The notes: a model not told the origin generated them from the sequence alone. 8,754 nt of DNA from an uncultured Collinsella sp. (GCA_900554595.1 USHZ01000082.1:1-8754); one strand, 5' to 3'; numbered from the stretch's first letter, positions 1 to 7,219 are shown. Program-made: numbers and translations.

Positions 1-58
1 TGGGGACAGTCTTTGCCGATTCGCCGGCTCGCCGGCCGTGCTGGCAAGGACTGTCCCA
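1..58. repeat. Palindromic intergenic repeat, type A, copy 1
   Basis: The arms GGGACAGTCTTTGCC (3-17) and GGCAAGGACTGTCCC (43-57) are reverse complements except for one G-T wobble. They enclose a GC-rich centre containing two GCCGGC hexamers. A second copy lies at 3654-3704 and differs by a few substitutions and by lacking an 8-base segment (18-25). The element starts at or before the window edge, so its left boundary is uncertain. It resembles a REP-type palindrome; the mobilising enzyme, if any, is not in this window. It could fold as RNA, but there is no T-run to make it a canonical terminator. Confidence 0.75.
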
Positions 59-79
59 ATATGCCGGCCTTTGGGGACC

Positions 80-139
80 ACTCATTGGGGACAGACTTAA
101 ATGAGCGATTTCACTCATTTAAGTCTGTCCCCAATGAGT
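80..139. repeat. Palindromic intergenic repeat, type B, copy 1 (perfect 26-bp arms)
   Basis: Positions 80-105 and 114-139 are perfect 26-base reverse complements around an 8-base loop (106-113). Each arm carries ATTGGGGACAGACTTAAAT or its complement. The outer half of the arm shares the TTGGGGACAG head with the type A element, but the inner half differs (ACTTAAATGAG in place of TCTTTGCC). A related single arm recurs at 3711-3737 with two substitutions. Perfect pairing over 26 bp suggests either recent insertion or selection on structure. No T-tract follows, so it is not called a terminator. Confidence 0.85.
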
Positions 140-165
140 AGGTTGGAAAAAATCCTGCCCGCCGC

Positions 166-201
166 TTAAAAATAGTTCGCCTGGGTTTACTATTACCCCA
201 G
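166..201 (+). promoter_or_regulatory. Weak candidate promoter with short palindrome, ABC operon
   Basis: A possible -35 TTAAAA (166-171) and -10 TACTAT (188-193) lie 16 bases apart and about 40 bases upstream of the ABC ATPase start. Each matches its consensus at four of six bases. A short inverted repeat, CTGGG (181-185) with CCCAG (197-201), brackets the -10 and could be an operator. This is the only plausible promoter between the repeat elements and the operon, but the match is weak. Confidence 0.3.
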
Positions 202-234
202 AAAAGTAGAAACAGGCTAACAATGGGGGATAGC

Positions 235-948
<714 letters not shown>

Positions 949-956
949 GCGGCGCC

Positions 957-3623
957 ATGACACCTCTCGCAAAACGTCTCCCGCGCGAGCTGCGCCGCAA
1001 TATCGGCAAGTACCTGGGCATCTTTTTGCTTATGTGCGGAAGTATCGCCCTTACCTCGGGCTTTTTGCTCGCGGCGCATTCCATCGGTTGCCTTATCGAC
1101 GACATGCGCGACGACTACACGATCGAGGACGGCCGCGTGACTACCTCCTTCGAGGCCACCGACGAGCAGCTCAAGGCTGCCGGAGACGCGGCTGAGGACG
1201 TCGGCGGCGTTACGTTCTACAAGAACTTCTCTATCGACGCCATCATCAAAAAGGCGGCTGGCGACGACGGCACCAAGCGCACGCTGCGCACCTATGCGCA
1301 CCGCACCAAGGTCGATATCGCGTCCTACTGTGAGGGCAGGCAGCCCAAGGCGGACGATGAGGTGGCAATCGACCGTGTCTTCGCCACCAACAACGACCTC
1401 GCCGTGGGCGATAAGGTCGAGCTTGAGGGCCGCACCTACACCATCTGCGGCATCATGACCCAGCCCGATAGCCAGGCGCTGTTCCTCAACAATTCGGACT
1501 TTACGGTGAACACCATCACGTACGGCGTCGCCGAGGTCACCGACGCCGGCTTTGCCGCGCTCGAGGATGCCGGTGGCGCGCCTGCCTACACCTACTCCTT
1601 CACCTTTGCCGATCGCGACCTCCCCACCGCGGATCGCATCGATGCGGAGCAGGATATGGTCGAGGCGCTGACCGATGCCGATGCGCGCGTGGACGATCTG
1701 ATCGATGCCGATTCCAATCAGGGCATTGGCTATGCGCGCGACGACGTGGACGGCGACTCCATGATGTGGATGACGTTGCTCAACATTATCATCGTGATCA
1801 TGGCGTTTGTCTTTGTGGTGCTCACCGACGCCACCATCGAGGAGGAGAGCGCCATTATCGGCACGCTACTCGCCAGCGGCTATCGCCGCCGCGAGATCGT
1901 GCTGCACTACCTGGCACTTCCCGCCATCGTGGGCGTGGTCGCGGCGCTTTTGGGCACCGCGCTCGGCGTTGCGTTCTTTACCGAGCCCATGCGCGGTCTC
2001 TACTACGGCTCGTACAGCCTGCCGCCCTTCCAGGTGTACTGGAGCTGGGAGACCTTCGTGAAGTGTGCCGTGGTTCCCGCCGCCGCGCTCATTCTCATCA
2101 CGCTGGTGGGCCTGCTTCGCAAGATGGGCAAGACGCCGTTGCAGTTCCTTCGTCACGAGGCGAGCGGCAAATCGGGCACCAAGCGTGGCCTGCAGCTGCC
2201 GGAGCGCATGGGCTTTGTCTCGCGCTTTCGCCTGCGCATCTTCCTGCGCAACCTGGGCAACTTCGCCACGCTCTTCGTGGGCATTGCGTTTGCCTCGCTG
2301 CTGCTGCTCTTTGGCCTGGCGATTCTGCCCACGATGACGCACTACGCGGACAACCTCGAGACGAGCCTGGTCGCCGAGCACCAGTACACGCTCAAGGCTC
2401 CGCTGGAGCTCGAGGGCACTGCCGAGGAGCGTGAGCAGTGGTCGGCACTCGAGCGCTTGCAGTCGGTTGACGGCGCGCTGCTTTCTGCCGCCCAGGATGC
2501 CGATGACGAGCTCGACGACGCGGCCGATGCGGCGCAGACGGCAGCCGATGCCGCGAACGCATCTCCGTCTGCCGAGAGCCTGACTGCAGCGCGGGATGCG
2601 CTTGCCAAGGTCCAGGACAAGAAGGATGCGCTCTACGCGCGCCTTGACGATCTTGCCGATGCCCTCGGCTGCAACCGCGACGAAGCCATCGATCTGATCG
2701 ACAAAGCCTCGAAAATCGACGCCGGCAACGACGATATCCACCCGGTCAATACGACCGACAACGGCGCGGGCGCAATCGCGCAGGCCGAGAAATATGCCGT
2801 TTACCAGCTGCAATACGACCGCGGCGATGGTAATGGCGAGGAGACGATTTCCGTCTACGGCATTTCATCCGATTCGCGCTATTGGAAAGACCTCAACGTC
2901 GGCGATGGGCGTGTCGTCTTTGGCGGCGGTCTGCTCGATAAGTTTGGCTGGGGCGAGGGTCAGAAGGTCACACTCAGCGACAAGTACGAGGGTGAGCATT
3001 ATTCCCTTGAGTATGCGGGCAAGGACTGTGCCTGGGGCTCCAAGTCGGACATGAATATCTATATGAGTATCGACGACTTTAACGAGCTGTTCGACAACGA
3101 CGCCGCCTACTTTAACGGCTATGTGAGCGACGAGAAACTCGACCTCGATGCTCGTTACTTTGCCGGCGACACCACGCCCGACGACATGCGCGCTGTGGGT
3201 GACCAGTTCATCGGCATGATGAGCAAAATGATCGGAATGATGATCGGGCTCGCAGTGTTTATCTTCCTGCTGTTTATGTACCTGCTGACCAAAGCGGTGA
3301 TCGACCACAGCGCCCGTTCGATCAGCTACATGAAAGTCTTTGGCTATCGCGATAGTGAGATCTCGCATCTGTACATCCGCTCGATCACGCTGTGCGTGGT
3401 GGCATCGCTCGTGCTGAGCCTGCCGGTCATTATTGGCTCGCTGACCGCGATTTTCCGCTCGATGCTGCTCGCCTACAACGGCAATATCGAGATTTACGTG
3501 CCGACCTGGTCCATGGCGGCGTGCGTGGGCATCGGCTTTGCAACCTACCTGGTCGTGGCGCTGCTACACACGCGCTCTATCAAGCACGTCAGCCTAGCCG
3601 AGGCCCTCAAAGTCCAAGAGTAG
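957..3623 (+). CDS. FtsX/MacB-type ABC transporter permease with large extracellular domains
   Basis: Integral membrane partner of the upstream ATPase, 888 aa from the ATG at 957. Visible hydrophobic segments lie near residues 19-44, 269-292, 319-342, 367-388, 433-458, 760-782, 809-833 and 853-875. This gives two FtsX-like halves: TM1, an extracellular domain and TM2-4, then TM5, an extracellular domain and TM6-8. Each half has the typical cytoplasmic elbow after its second helix (LLASGYRRREI in the first, MKVFGYRDSEI in the second). The second extracellular domain (about 459-757) includes an Ala/Asp-rich, probably coiled-coil hairpin at about 505-571. The C-terminus ends in the family-like SLAEALKVQE. 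An in-frame TTG at 942 overlaps the ATPase stop, but the ATG at 957 with AGG seven bases upstream is the better start. Substrate unknown; long extracellular domains suggest mechanical or lipid/peptide export rather than small-molecule import. Confidence 0.93.
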   Translation: MTPLAKRLPRELRRNIGKYLGIFLLMCGSIALTSGFLLAAHSIGCLIDDMRDDYTIEDGRVTTSFEATDEQLKAAGDAAEDVGGVTFYKNFSIDAIIKKAAGDDGTKRTLRTYAHRTKVDIASYCEGRQPKADDEVAIDRVFATNNDLAVGDKVELEGRTYTICGIMTQPDSQALFLNNSDFTVNTITYGVAEVTDAGFAALEDAGGAPAYTYSFTFADRDLPTADRIDAEQDMVEALTDADARVDDLIDADSNQGIGYARDDVDGDSMMWMTLLNIIIVIMAFVFVVLTDATIEEESAIIGTLLASGYRRREIVLHYLALPAIVGVVAALLGTALGVAFFTEPMRGLYYGSYSLPPFQVYWSWETFVKCAVVPAAALILITLVGLLRKMGKTPLQFLRHEASGKSGTKRGLQLPERMGFVSRFRLRIFLRNLGNFATLFVGIAFASLLLLFGLAILPTMTHYADNLETSLVAEHQYTLKAPLELEGTAEEREQWSALERLQSVDGALLSAAQDADDELDDAADAAQTAADAANASPSAESLTAARDALAKVQDKKDALYARLDDLADALGCNRDEAIDLIDKASKIDAGNDDIHPVNTTDNGAGAIAQAEKYAVYQLQYDRGDGNGEETISVYGISSDSRYWKDLNVGDGRVVFGGGLLDKFGWGEGQKVTLSDKYEGEHYSLEYAGKDCAWGSKSDMNIYMSIDDFNELFDNDAAYFNGYVSDEKLDLDARYFAGDTTPDDMRAVGDQFIGMMSKMIGMMIGLAVFIFLLFMYLLTKAVIDHSARSISYMKVFGYRDSEISHLYIRSITLCVVASLVLSLPVIIGSLTAIFRSMLLAYNGNIEIYVPTWSMAACVGIGFATYLVVALLHTRSIKHVSLAEALKVQE

Positions 3624-3625
3624 TC

Positions 3626-3650
3626 ATCGGGGACGTTCTTAAACGACTAG
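3626..3650. repeat. Single arm of a third GGGGAC palindrome type (type C)
   Basis: The sequence ATCGGGGACGTTCTTAAACG directly follows the permease stop and shares the (A)T(T/C)GGGGAC head and a CTTAAA segment with the type B arms. It ends in ACTAG, and CTAG would be the centre of a full palindrome, but no complementary second arm follows. I read it as a half element, perhaps truncated by the type A copy inserted beside it. The call rests on similarity to neighbouring repeats only. Confidence 0.45.
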
Positions 3651-3653
3651 CCA

Positions 3654-3704
3654 TTGGGGACAGTCTTTGCCGGCTCGCCGGTCGGGCTGGCAAGGACTGC
3701 CCCT
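3654..3704. repeat. Palindromic intergenic repeat, type A, copy 2
   Basis: Left arm GGGACAGTCTTTGCC (3657-3671) pairs with GGCAAGGACTGCCCC (3689-3703), with two wobble or mismatched positions. Its interior (GGCTCGCCGGTCGGGCT) matches copy 1 at 1-58 after removing an 8-base segment from that copy. It lies downstream of the ABC permease, where the stem could also hinder transcription, although no T-run follows. Confidence 0.75.
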
Positions 3705-3707
3705 GGC

Positions 3708-3740
3708 GGCACTCATTTAAGTCCGTCTCCAATGAGTGCC
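3708..3740. repeat. Type B repeat remnant forming a 10-bp hairpin
   Basis: Positions 3711-3737 match 113-139 of the type B palindrome with two substitutions, so this is one arm of that element. The ends GGCACTCATT (3708-3717) and AATGAGTGCC (3731-3740) are perfect complements around a 13-base loop, so the single arm still forms a hairpin. It lies just before the promoter of the downstream gene. It may contribute to ending ABC-operon transcription, but has no T-tract. Confidence 0.65.
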
Positions 3741-3745
3741 CGCGC

Positions 3746-3776
3746 TTGACTTCGACCCTACTTCAACGGGTACCAT
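3746..3776 (+). promoter_or_regulatory. Candidate promoter for the DUF362 gene
   Basis: TTGACT (3746-3751) is a near-consensus -35. TACCAT (3771-3776) fits the actinobacterial -10 form TANNNT, with a rather long 19-base spacer. The predicted transcription start is near 3782-3784, which coincides with an ATG at 3783. The promoter starts right after the repeat cluster and is the only good candidate before the DUF362 gene. Confidence 0.5.
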
Positions 3777-3782
3777 CCTCTT

Positions 3783-3815
3783 ATGTCTGTAACGTCATAT
3801 AGACCGAGGGGATAG
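3783..3815 (+). CDS. Possible leaderless upstream ORF, 10 codons
   Basis: ATG at 3783 opens a 10-residue frame (MSVTSYRPRG) ending in TAG at 3813-3815, four bases before the start of the DUF362 gene. The ATG lies six bases after the putative -10 TACCAT, the geometry of leaderless transcripts in Actinobacteria. No Shine-Dalgarno sequence precedes it. Its last codons (CCG AGG GGA) contain the ribosome-binding site of the downstream gene, so its translation could affect initiation there. It may equally be a chance frame; only the position argues for it. Confidence 0.3.
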   Translation: MSVTSYRPRG

Positions 3816-3819
3816 ATCT

Positions 3820-5025
3820 ATGACCGCAACTGCACCCGCAGCACCCGCTAAGGTGTATTTCACCAACCTGCGCACGCATGCTCGCGAGAGCCAGCTTGAC
3901 AAGCTCAAGCGCCTCATTCGTCGCGCCGGCATTGAGCAGATCGACTTTGAGAACAAGTTCGTCGCTATCAAGATTCACTTTGGCGAGCTGGGCAACCTGA
4001 GCTTTCTGCGCCCCAACTACGCCCGCGCCGTCGCGGATGTCGTCAAGGAGCTGGGCGGCAAGCCCTTCCTCACCGACTGCAACACGCTCTATGTCGGCAG
4101 CCGCAAAAACGCGCTCGAGCACATCGACACCGCCTACCAGAACGGCTTTACCCCGTATGCCACGGGTTGCCAGATCATCATCGCCGACGGCCTCAAGGGC
4201 ACCGACGAAGCGCTCGTCCCGGTCGAGGGCGGCGAGTACGTGCGCGAGGCCAAGATCGGTCAGGCACTCATGGATGCCGATATCGTGATCAGCCTCACCC
4301 ACTTTAAGGGCCATGAGCAGGCCGGTTTTGGCGGCGCCATGAAGAACCTGGGCATGGGCGGCGGAAGCCGTGCCGGCAAGATGGAACAGCATGCCGCCGG
4401 CAAGCCGAATGTCGCGACCGAGCACTGCGTTGGCTGCCGTGCCTGCGAAAAGATCTGCGCGCATAACGCCATCTCGTTTGACGACACCCGCGAGCGCGAG
4501 CTTGCCAACGGTAACACCCGCACGGTTCACGTGGCCGCCATCGACCACGATCGCTGCGTGGGCTGCGGACGCTGCATTGCGGCATGCAACCAGGACTGCA
4601 TCAAGCCCGGCTATGACGCTGCGGCCGACGTGCTCAACTGCAAGATCGCCGAGTACACCAAGGCCGTCGTCGACGGCCGCCCGAGCTTCCATATCTCGCT
4701 TGCCATGGATATCAGCCCCAACTGCGATTGCCATCCCGAAAACGACACGCCTATCGTCAACGATATCGGCATGTTTGCGAGCTTCGACCCGGTCGCCATC
4801 GACCAGGCCTGCGCCGACGCCGTCATGGCGTCCGAGCCGCTGCCCAACACCGAGCTCACCGATAGCGCCGCCAAGATGGAGCATAACCACGAGCATCTGG
4901 AGGGCGAGCAGGCGCGCGACCCCTTCTGCATCACGCATCCCGACACCGACTGGCGCGCGTGCATCGCGCATGCCGAGAAAATCGGCCTGGGCACGAGCGA
5001 GTACGAGCTCATCGAGGTCAAGTAG
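3820..5025 (+). CDS. DUF362 protein with two [4Fe-4S] ferredoxin motifs
   Basis: A soluble 401-residue protein of the DUF362 family (PF04015) with an embedded bacterial-type ferredoxin domain. Two CxxCxxCxxxC clusters are seen: Cys203/206/209/213 (CVGCRACEKIC) and Cys246/249/252/256 (CVGCGRCIAAC), each expected to hold part of a pair of [4Fe-4S] clusters. Family-type segments flank them: KIHFGELGN near the N-terminus, the KNLGMG stretch (residues 175-180) after LTHFKGHEQ, and SFDPVAIDQ (321-329) near the C-terminus. A further CDCHP (302-306) is a possible extra metal or redox site. No signal peptide or membrane segment is visible, so it is probably cytoplasmic. The start has a good GAGGGG (3806-3811) with an 8-base spacer. 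The biochemical role is not established; electron transfer to an unknown partner is the natural inference. The gene appears to be a single transcription unit ended by the terminator at 5076. Confidence 0.92.
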   Translation: MTATAPAAPAKVYFTNLRTHARESQLDKLKRLIRRAGIEQIDFENKFVAIKIHFGELGNLSFLRPNYARAVADVVKELGGKPFLTDCNTLYVGSRKNALEHIDTAYQNGFTPYATGCQIIIADGLKGTDEALVPVEGGEYVREAKIGQALMDADIVISLTHFKGHEQAGFGGAMKNLGMGGGSRAGKMEQHAAGKPNVATEHCVGCRACEKICAHNAISFDDTRERELANGNTRTVHVAAIDHDRCVGCGRCIAACNQDCIKPGYDAAADVLNCKIAEYTKAVVDGRPSFHISLAMDISPNCDCHPENDTPIVNDIGMFASFDPVAIDQACADAVMASEPLPNTELTDSAAKMEHNHEHLEGEQARDPFCITHPDTDWRACIAHAEKIGLGTSEYELIEVK

Positions 5026-5075
5026 CGTCGTCCTATTGGATAAAGAACGCGATTTTGTTGCGTAACTCAATCAAA

Positions 5076-5111
5076 AACCGCCTGTGAGCACGGTGCTCGC
5101 AGGCGGTTTTT
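5076..5111 (+). terminator. Rho-independent terminator, probably bidirectional
   Basis: AACCGCCTGTGAGCAC (5076-5091) pairs with GTGCTCGCAGGCGGTT (5093-5108) with a single G-T wobble. The practical loop is CGG, and TTTTT (5107-5111) follows. Five A residues (5073-5077) precede the stem, so the reverse strand also ends in a T-run, allowing it to stop transcription from the convergent hydrolase gene. It lies 50 bases after the DUF362 stop. Confidence 0.9.
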
Positions 5112-5239
5112 CGGAAGTATGCGGCAAATTCTGAGACCGCCGAGCACACGACATTTTTTGGCAACAAAACCCCTGATAAATTGTTGGTAAAACTGCGGTC
5201 TGGTCGGCAGTTGCAGATTTTGCCGCATACTTCCGAAAA
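5108..5239. repeat. Long imperfect hairpin element (MITE-like) with 26-base terminal inverted repeats
   Basis: Positions 5108-5133 and 5214-5239 are reverse complements over 26 bases with one mismatch (outer part TTTTCGGAAGTATGCGGCAA). Inside, GCCGA (5139-5143) pairs with TCGGC (5204-5208) across a symmetric internal loop. Alternatively GACCGC (5135-5140) can pair with GCGGTC (5195-5200). The AT-richer centre contains ACATTTTTTGGCAACAAAAC and ATTGTTGGTAAAAC, weakly complementary. No ORF fits inside. Its left end is fused to the T-tract of the terminator. The architecture suggests a small non-autonomous mobile element or a structured convergent-gene barrier; its origin is inference. Confidence 0.7.
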
Positions 5240-5243
5240 TAGG

Positions 5244-5260
5244 GGGTCAGATAAAGACCC
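5244..5260 (-). terminator. Weak candidate terminator hairpin for the hydrolase gene
   Basis: GGGTC (5244-5248) and GACCC (5256-5260) form a 5-bp stem about 16 bases beyond the hydrolase stop on the minus strand. On that strand it is followed by CCCTATTTTC, a poor T-tract. The bidirectional terminator at 5076-5111 is a better stop signal for this gene. Confidence 0.25.
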
Positions 5261-5276
5261 AGACGTTGCTTTTTGC

Positions 5277-6242
5277 CTAAAAATACTCGTCGAGGAAGTC
5301 GTCGACCGTGTTCCAGTAGAGCTCGGGGTCAACTTGCGCACTCTTGGCGTGAGTGGCGCCATGGATGGTGAGCTTTTGCTTGACCTTGCTGGCGCACGCG
5401 TCGTAGTTTTGGTCGAGCATGTCGTACGGCACAAAGGTGTCCTGGTCGCCGTGGATAAACAGCATGGGAACCGTCGCGTGTTTGAGTTGGTCCACACTGC
5501 TTGCCTTATGAAAGTCGTAGCCCGCGCGCACGTTGCACACCAAGTTTGCTACATCGAGCAAGGGGAAGCTGGGCAAGCCGAACACGTCCTTGAGCTGCAA
5601 AGAAAGCTCGTCCCAAACACTCGTATAACCGCAGTCCTCGATAATGCATTTCACGTTTGCGGGCAGAGATTCCCCCGCGACGTCCATGGCGGTCGCTGCG
5701 CCCATCGACTCGCCAAAGACCAGGATACGCGCCTCGGGGTCGGCCTGAACGATTCGCTCGATCCACGCGACGACATCGAGGCGCTCGGGCCAGCCCATGC
5801 CGATATAGTCGCCGCCGGAGCGCTCGTGGGCACGCGCGGCGGGCGCGAGTACGTTCATGCCGCGGTCATGGAATCGTTTGACGTATCGGGCCATGCCGAT
5901 GGGCTCATCGGTGTATCCGTGTAGGCAGACAGCGTAATTGTGTGTGGTCTCTGGGGCGGCAAAATACCAAGCGGCAAGCTCGGTTCCGTCGTCCGCGGTG
6001 AGGTTGCTGCTCTCGCGGTTTTCCTTAAACCACGCCCGCGCCTCGGTCTCCTCGGCATTCGGCTGCTCACCTTCTTTGTCGTTCTTGCTATCCTGCATCA
6101 TCTTCATGGTGTACGGCGCTTGGGGGTTCAGGGCAAAGTCAAACAAAAAATTGCCGGCAAATCCGAGCAACGTGACAACAAGCGCCAACGCAACAACGAC
6201 GGCTATCTTAAGCTTCCGATGGGGGCGTGCGCTTTGAGACAT
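5277..6242 (-). CDS. Membrane-anchored alpha/beta hydrolase
   Basis: A 321-residue serine hydrolase of the alpha/beta fold, resembling the COG1073/YqkD-like group. The N-terminus has a short basic stretch (RPHRKLK) followed by a hydrophobic segment at about residues 12-34. It lacks a clear cleavage site or lipobox, so it probably acts as a signal anchor that places the enzyme on the outer face. Visible catalytic elements are the oxyanion-type HGYTDEP (108-114), the nucleophile elbow GESMG (177-181, Ser179), the acid in HGDQDTFVP (Asp268) and the base in GATHAKS (His298). The triad is intact and the length is normal. The substrate is unknown; family members are esterases or peptidases. The start has a strong AGGAG (6251-6255 on the plus strand) with an 8-base spacer. 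The gene is monocistronic, convergent with the DUF362 gene and divergent from the TrhA-like gene. Confidence 0.93.
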   Translation of the reverse strand: MSQSARPHRKLKIAVVVALALVVTLLGFAGNFLFDFALNPQAPYTMKMMQDSKNDKEGEQPNAEETEARAWFKENRESSNLTADDGTELAAWYFAAPETTHNYAVCLHGYTDEPIGMARYVKRFHDRGMNVLAPAARAHERSGGDYIGMGWPERLDVVAWIERIVQADPEARILVFGESMGAATAMDVAGESLPANVKCIIEDCGYTSVWDELSLQLKDVFGLPSFPLLDVANLVCNVRAGYDFHKASSVDQLKHATVPMLFIHGDQDTFVPYDMLDQNYDACASKVKQKLTIHGATHAKSAQVDPELYWNTVDDFLDEYF

Positions 6243-6260
6243 TTGCGGTTCTCCTTAAAG

Positions 6261-6278
6261 ATGTTAATACATCAACAT
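6261..6278. promoter_or_regulatory. Operator-like inverted repeat in the hydrolase leader
   Basis: ATGTT (6261-6265) and AACAT (6274-6278) form an inverted repeat with an 8-base spacer, lying between the predicted transcription start (near 6285) and the ribosome-binding site of the hydrolase. A nested GATGT/ACATC pair (6260-6273) overlaps it. The position suits a repressor site, but the arms are short and the region is AT-rich, so chance is possible. Confidence 0.25.
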
Positions 6279-6291
6279 TTAAAACAAGCGC

Positions 6292-6320
6292 ATTATGGAT
6301 GTTCGCCGTTGATGCGTCAA
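6292..6320 (-). promoter_or_regulatory. Promoter of the alpha/beta hydrolase gene
   Basis: Read on the minus strand, TTGACG (plus-strand 6315-6320) and CATAAT (6292-6297) are five-of-six matches to the -35 and -10 consensus with an ideal 17-base spacer. Transcription would start near 6285, giving a leader of about 43 bases that contains the strong AGGAG. A perfect inverted repeat GTTGA-N4-TCAAC (6308-6321) covers the -35 and could be an operator. Confidence 0.65.
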
Positions 6321-6343
6321 CAGGCAAAGAATGGGTAAACAAA

Positions 6344-6376
6344 GGGTCACGTATGGTGCAAATTTCGCACGTACCC
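6344..6376. promoter_or_regulatory. Nested operator-like palindromes upstream of the TrhA-like gene
   Basis: GGGTCACGT (6344-6352) pairs with ACGTACCC (6369-6376) with one bulged base. Nested inside, GTGCAAATTTCGCAC (6356-6370) is a 15-base palindrome with one mismatched pair. The site overlaps the -35 zone of the plus-strand promoter and lies between the two divergent promoters, where a regulator could act on both. No regulator gene is adjacent. Confidence 0.4.
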
Positions 6377-6393
6377 AGACGCTTTGATATAGT
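6364..6393 (+). promoter_or_regulatory. Extended -10 promoter of the TrhA-like gene
   Basis: TGATATAGT (6385-6393) contains the extended -10 motif TGN followed by TATAGT, a five-of-six match. A weak -35, TTCGCA (6364-6369), lies 18 bases upstream. Transcription would start near 6400, about 29 bases before the preferred ATG. Confidence 0.55.
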
Positions 6394-6428
6394 GTTGAGA
6401 ACTCTTTACGTTGGAGGATGTAACCGGC

Positions 6429-7112
6429 ATGTCCGATTCGAGCGACAGTTCCAAGCCGCGACCCAAGACCGCGGCCGTTCCACACTACACGGTGGGCGAG
6501 GAGATCATGAACTCCGTCACCCATGGTGTCGGCTGCCTGCTGGGTATCGCGGGCCTGGTGCTCCTGATCGTATTCGCTGCCCTGCGCGGCGGAGGCCCGG
6601 CCCACATGGCCGCGGCGATTGTCTATGGTGTCAGTATCATCCTCGAATACTTGGCCTCCACGCTCTATCACGCGATTCAGCCCGCTCGCGCCAAGCGCGT
6701 GTTTCGCATCATCGACCACAGCTGCATTTACCTGCTCATAGCCGGCAGCTATACCCCGTTTTGCCTCATCACGCTCGCAAACGACGGCGGCCCTGCGCTG
6801 TTCTTTGCCGTGTGGGCCATCGCCATCATCGGCATCGCACTCGAGTGCTTTTTGCGCGAGCGTCAGCCGCACTGGGTAAGCGGCCTGGTCTACCTGCTGA
6901 TGGGCTGGCTCGTCGTCTTTAAGCTGCCCGAGCTCGTGTCGCTGCTCAACCCCGTGGCGCTTGCCCTGCTCGCCGTCGGCGGCGTGTGCTATACCGTGGG
7001 CGTGCCGTTCTATATCGCCAAAAACGTGCGCTATCTGCACAGTGTTTTCCACTTGTGGGTGCTCGCCGGCAGCATCTTCCAGTTCATGGCGGTGATCCTC
7101 TTCGTAATCTAG
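6429..7112 (+). CDS. Hemolysin III / TrhA family (PAQR-like) membrane protein
   Basis: A 227-residue polytopic protein with about seven hydrophobic segments after a Ser-rich cytoplasmic N-terminus. Family landmarks are THGVG (31-35), STLYH (77-81, the SxxxH motif), RIIDHSCIYLLIAGSYTP (93-110) and HSVFHLW (204-210). By analogy with PAQR/adiponectin-receptor proteins, His81, His204 and His208 would bind zinc, with Asp96 nearby; all are present. Despite the name, most bacterial relatives are not proven hemolysins; roles in membrane fluidity or lipid homeostasis have been reported for TrhA proteins. An earlier in-frame TTG (6411) exists, but it overlaps the ribosome-binding site. I prefer ATG 6429 with GGAGG (6413-6417) 11 bases upstream. 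It has its own promoter and is followed after 107 bases, with no visible terminator, by the CorC-like gene, so cotranscription is possible. Confidence 0.93.
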   Translation: MSDSSDSSKPRPKTAAVPHYTVGEEIMNSVTHGVGCLLGIAGLVLLIVFAALRGGGPAHMAAAIVYGVSIILEYLASTLYHAIQPARAKRVFRIIDHSCIYLLIAGSYTPFCLITLANDGGPALFFAVWAIAIIGIALECFLRERQPHWVSGLVYLLMGWLVVFKLPELVSLLNPVALALLAVGGVCYTVGVPFYIAKNVRYLHSVFHLWVLAGSIFQFMAVILFVI

Positions 7113-7219
7113 CGACCGCGCCCACGGCCCCGCTCGCACGGGCGACCGGCGCAACTGCCCTATCCGCTACGTACGTCTCCTGCCAACGTCCCGAATCTTG
7201 GAGGTTCGAGAAACTCCCG

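Noticed and set aside
1..139. CRISPR array or tandem repeats
   Set aside because: The repeats are inverted palindromes of different types with no regularly spaced direct repeats or unique spacers.
3781..5070. Long open frame (429 codons) on the minus strand opposite the DUF362 gene
   Set aside because: It is a shadow of the opposite coding strand in GC-rich DNA. The plus-strand frame has two ferredoxin motifs and a ribosome-binding site; the minus-strand translation shows no recognisable domain.
5108..5239. Insertion sequence or structural RNA gene
   Set aside because: The element is too short for a transposase and has no ORF, and its fold does not match a tRNA or any structured RNA I recognise; it is kept only as a hairpin repeat.
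6418..6423. Start-stop element ATG-TAA before the TrhA-like gene
   Set aside because: The ATG directly abuts the GGAGG with no spacer, so a ribosome placed there could not initiate on it; likely chance.
6986..7219. N-terminal extension of the CorC frame to 6986
   Set aside because: It would overlap the end of the TrhA-like gene and add residues unlike the family. The conserved protein begins at ATG 7220.
7113..7219. Promoter or terminator between the TrhA-like and CorC-like genes
   Set aside because: Only a 5-bp CGCCC/GGGCG pairing and a TACGTA palindrome are visible, with no T-run and no credible -35/-10 pair.
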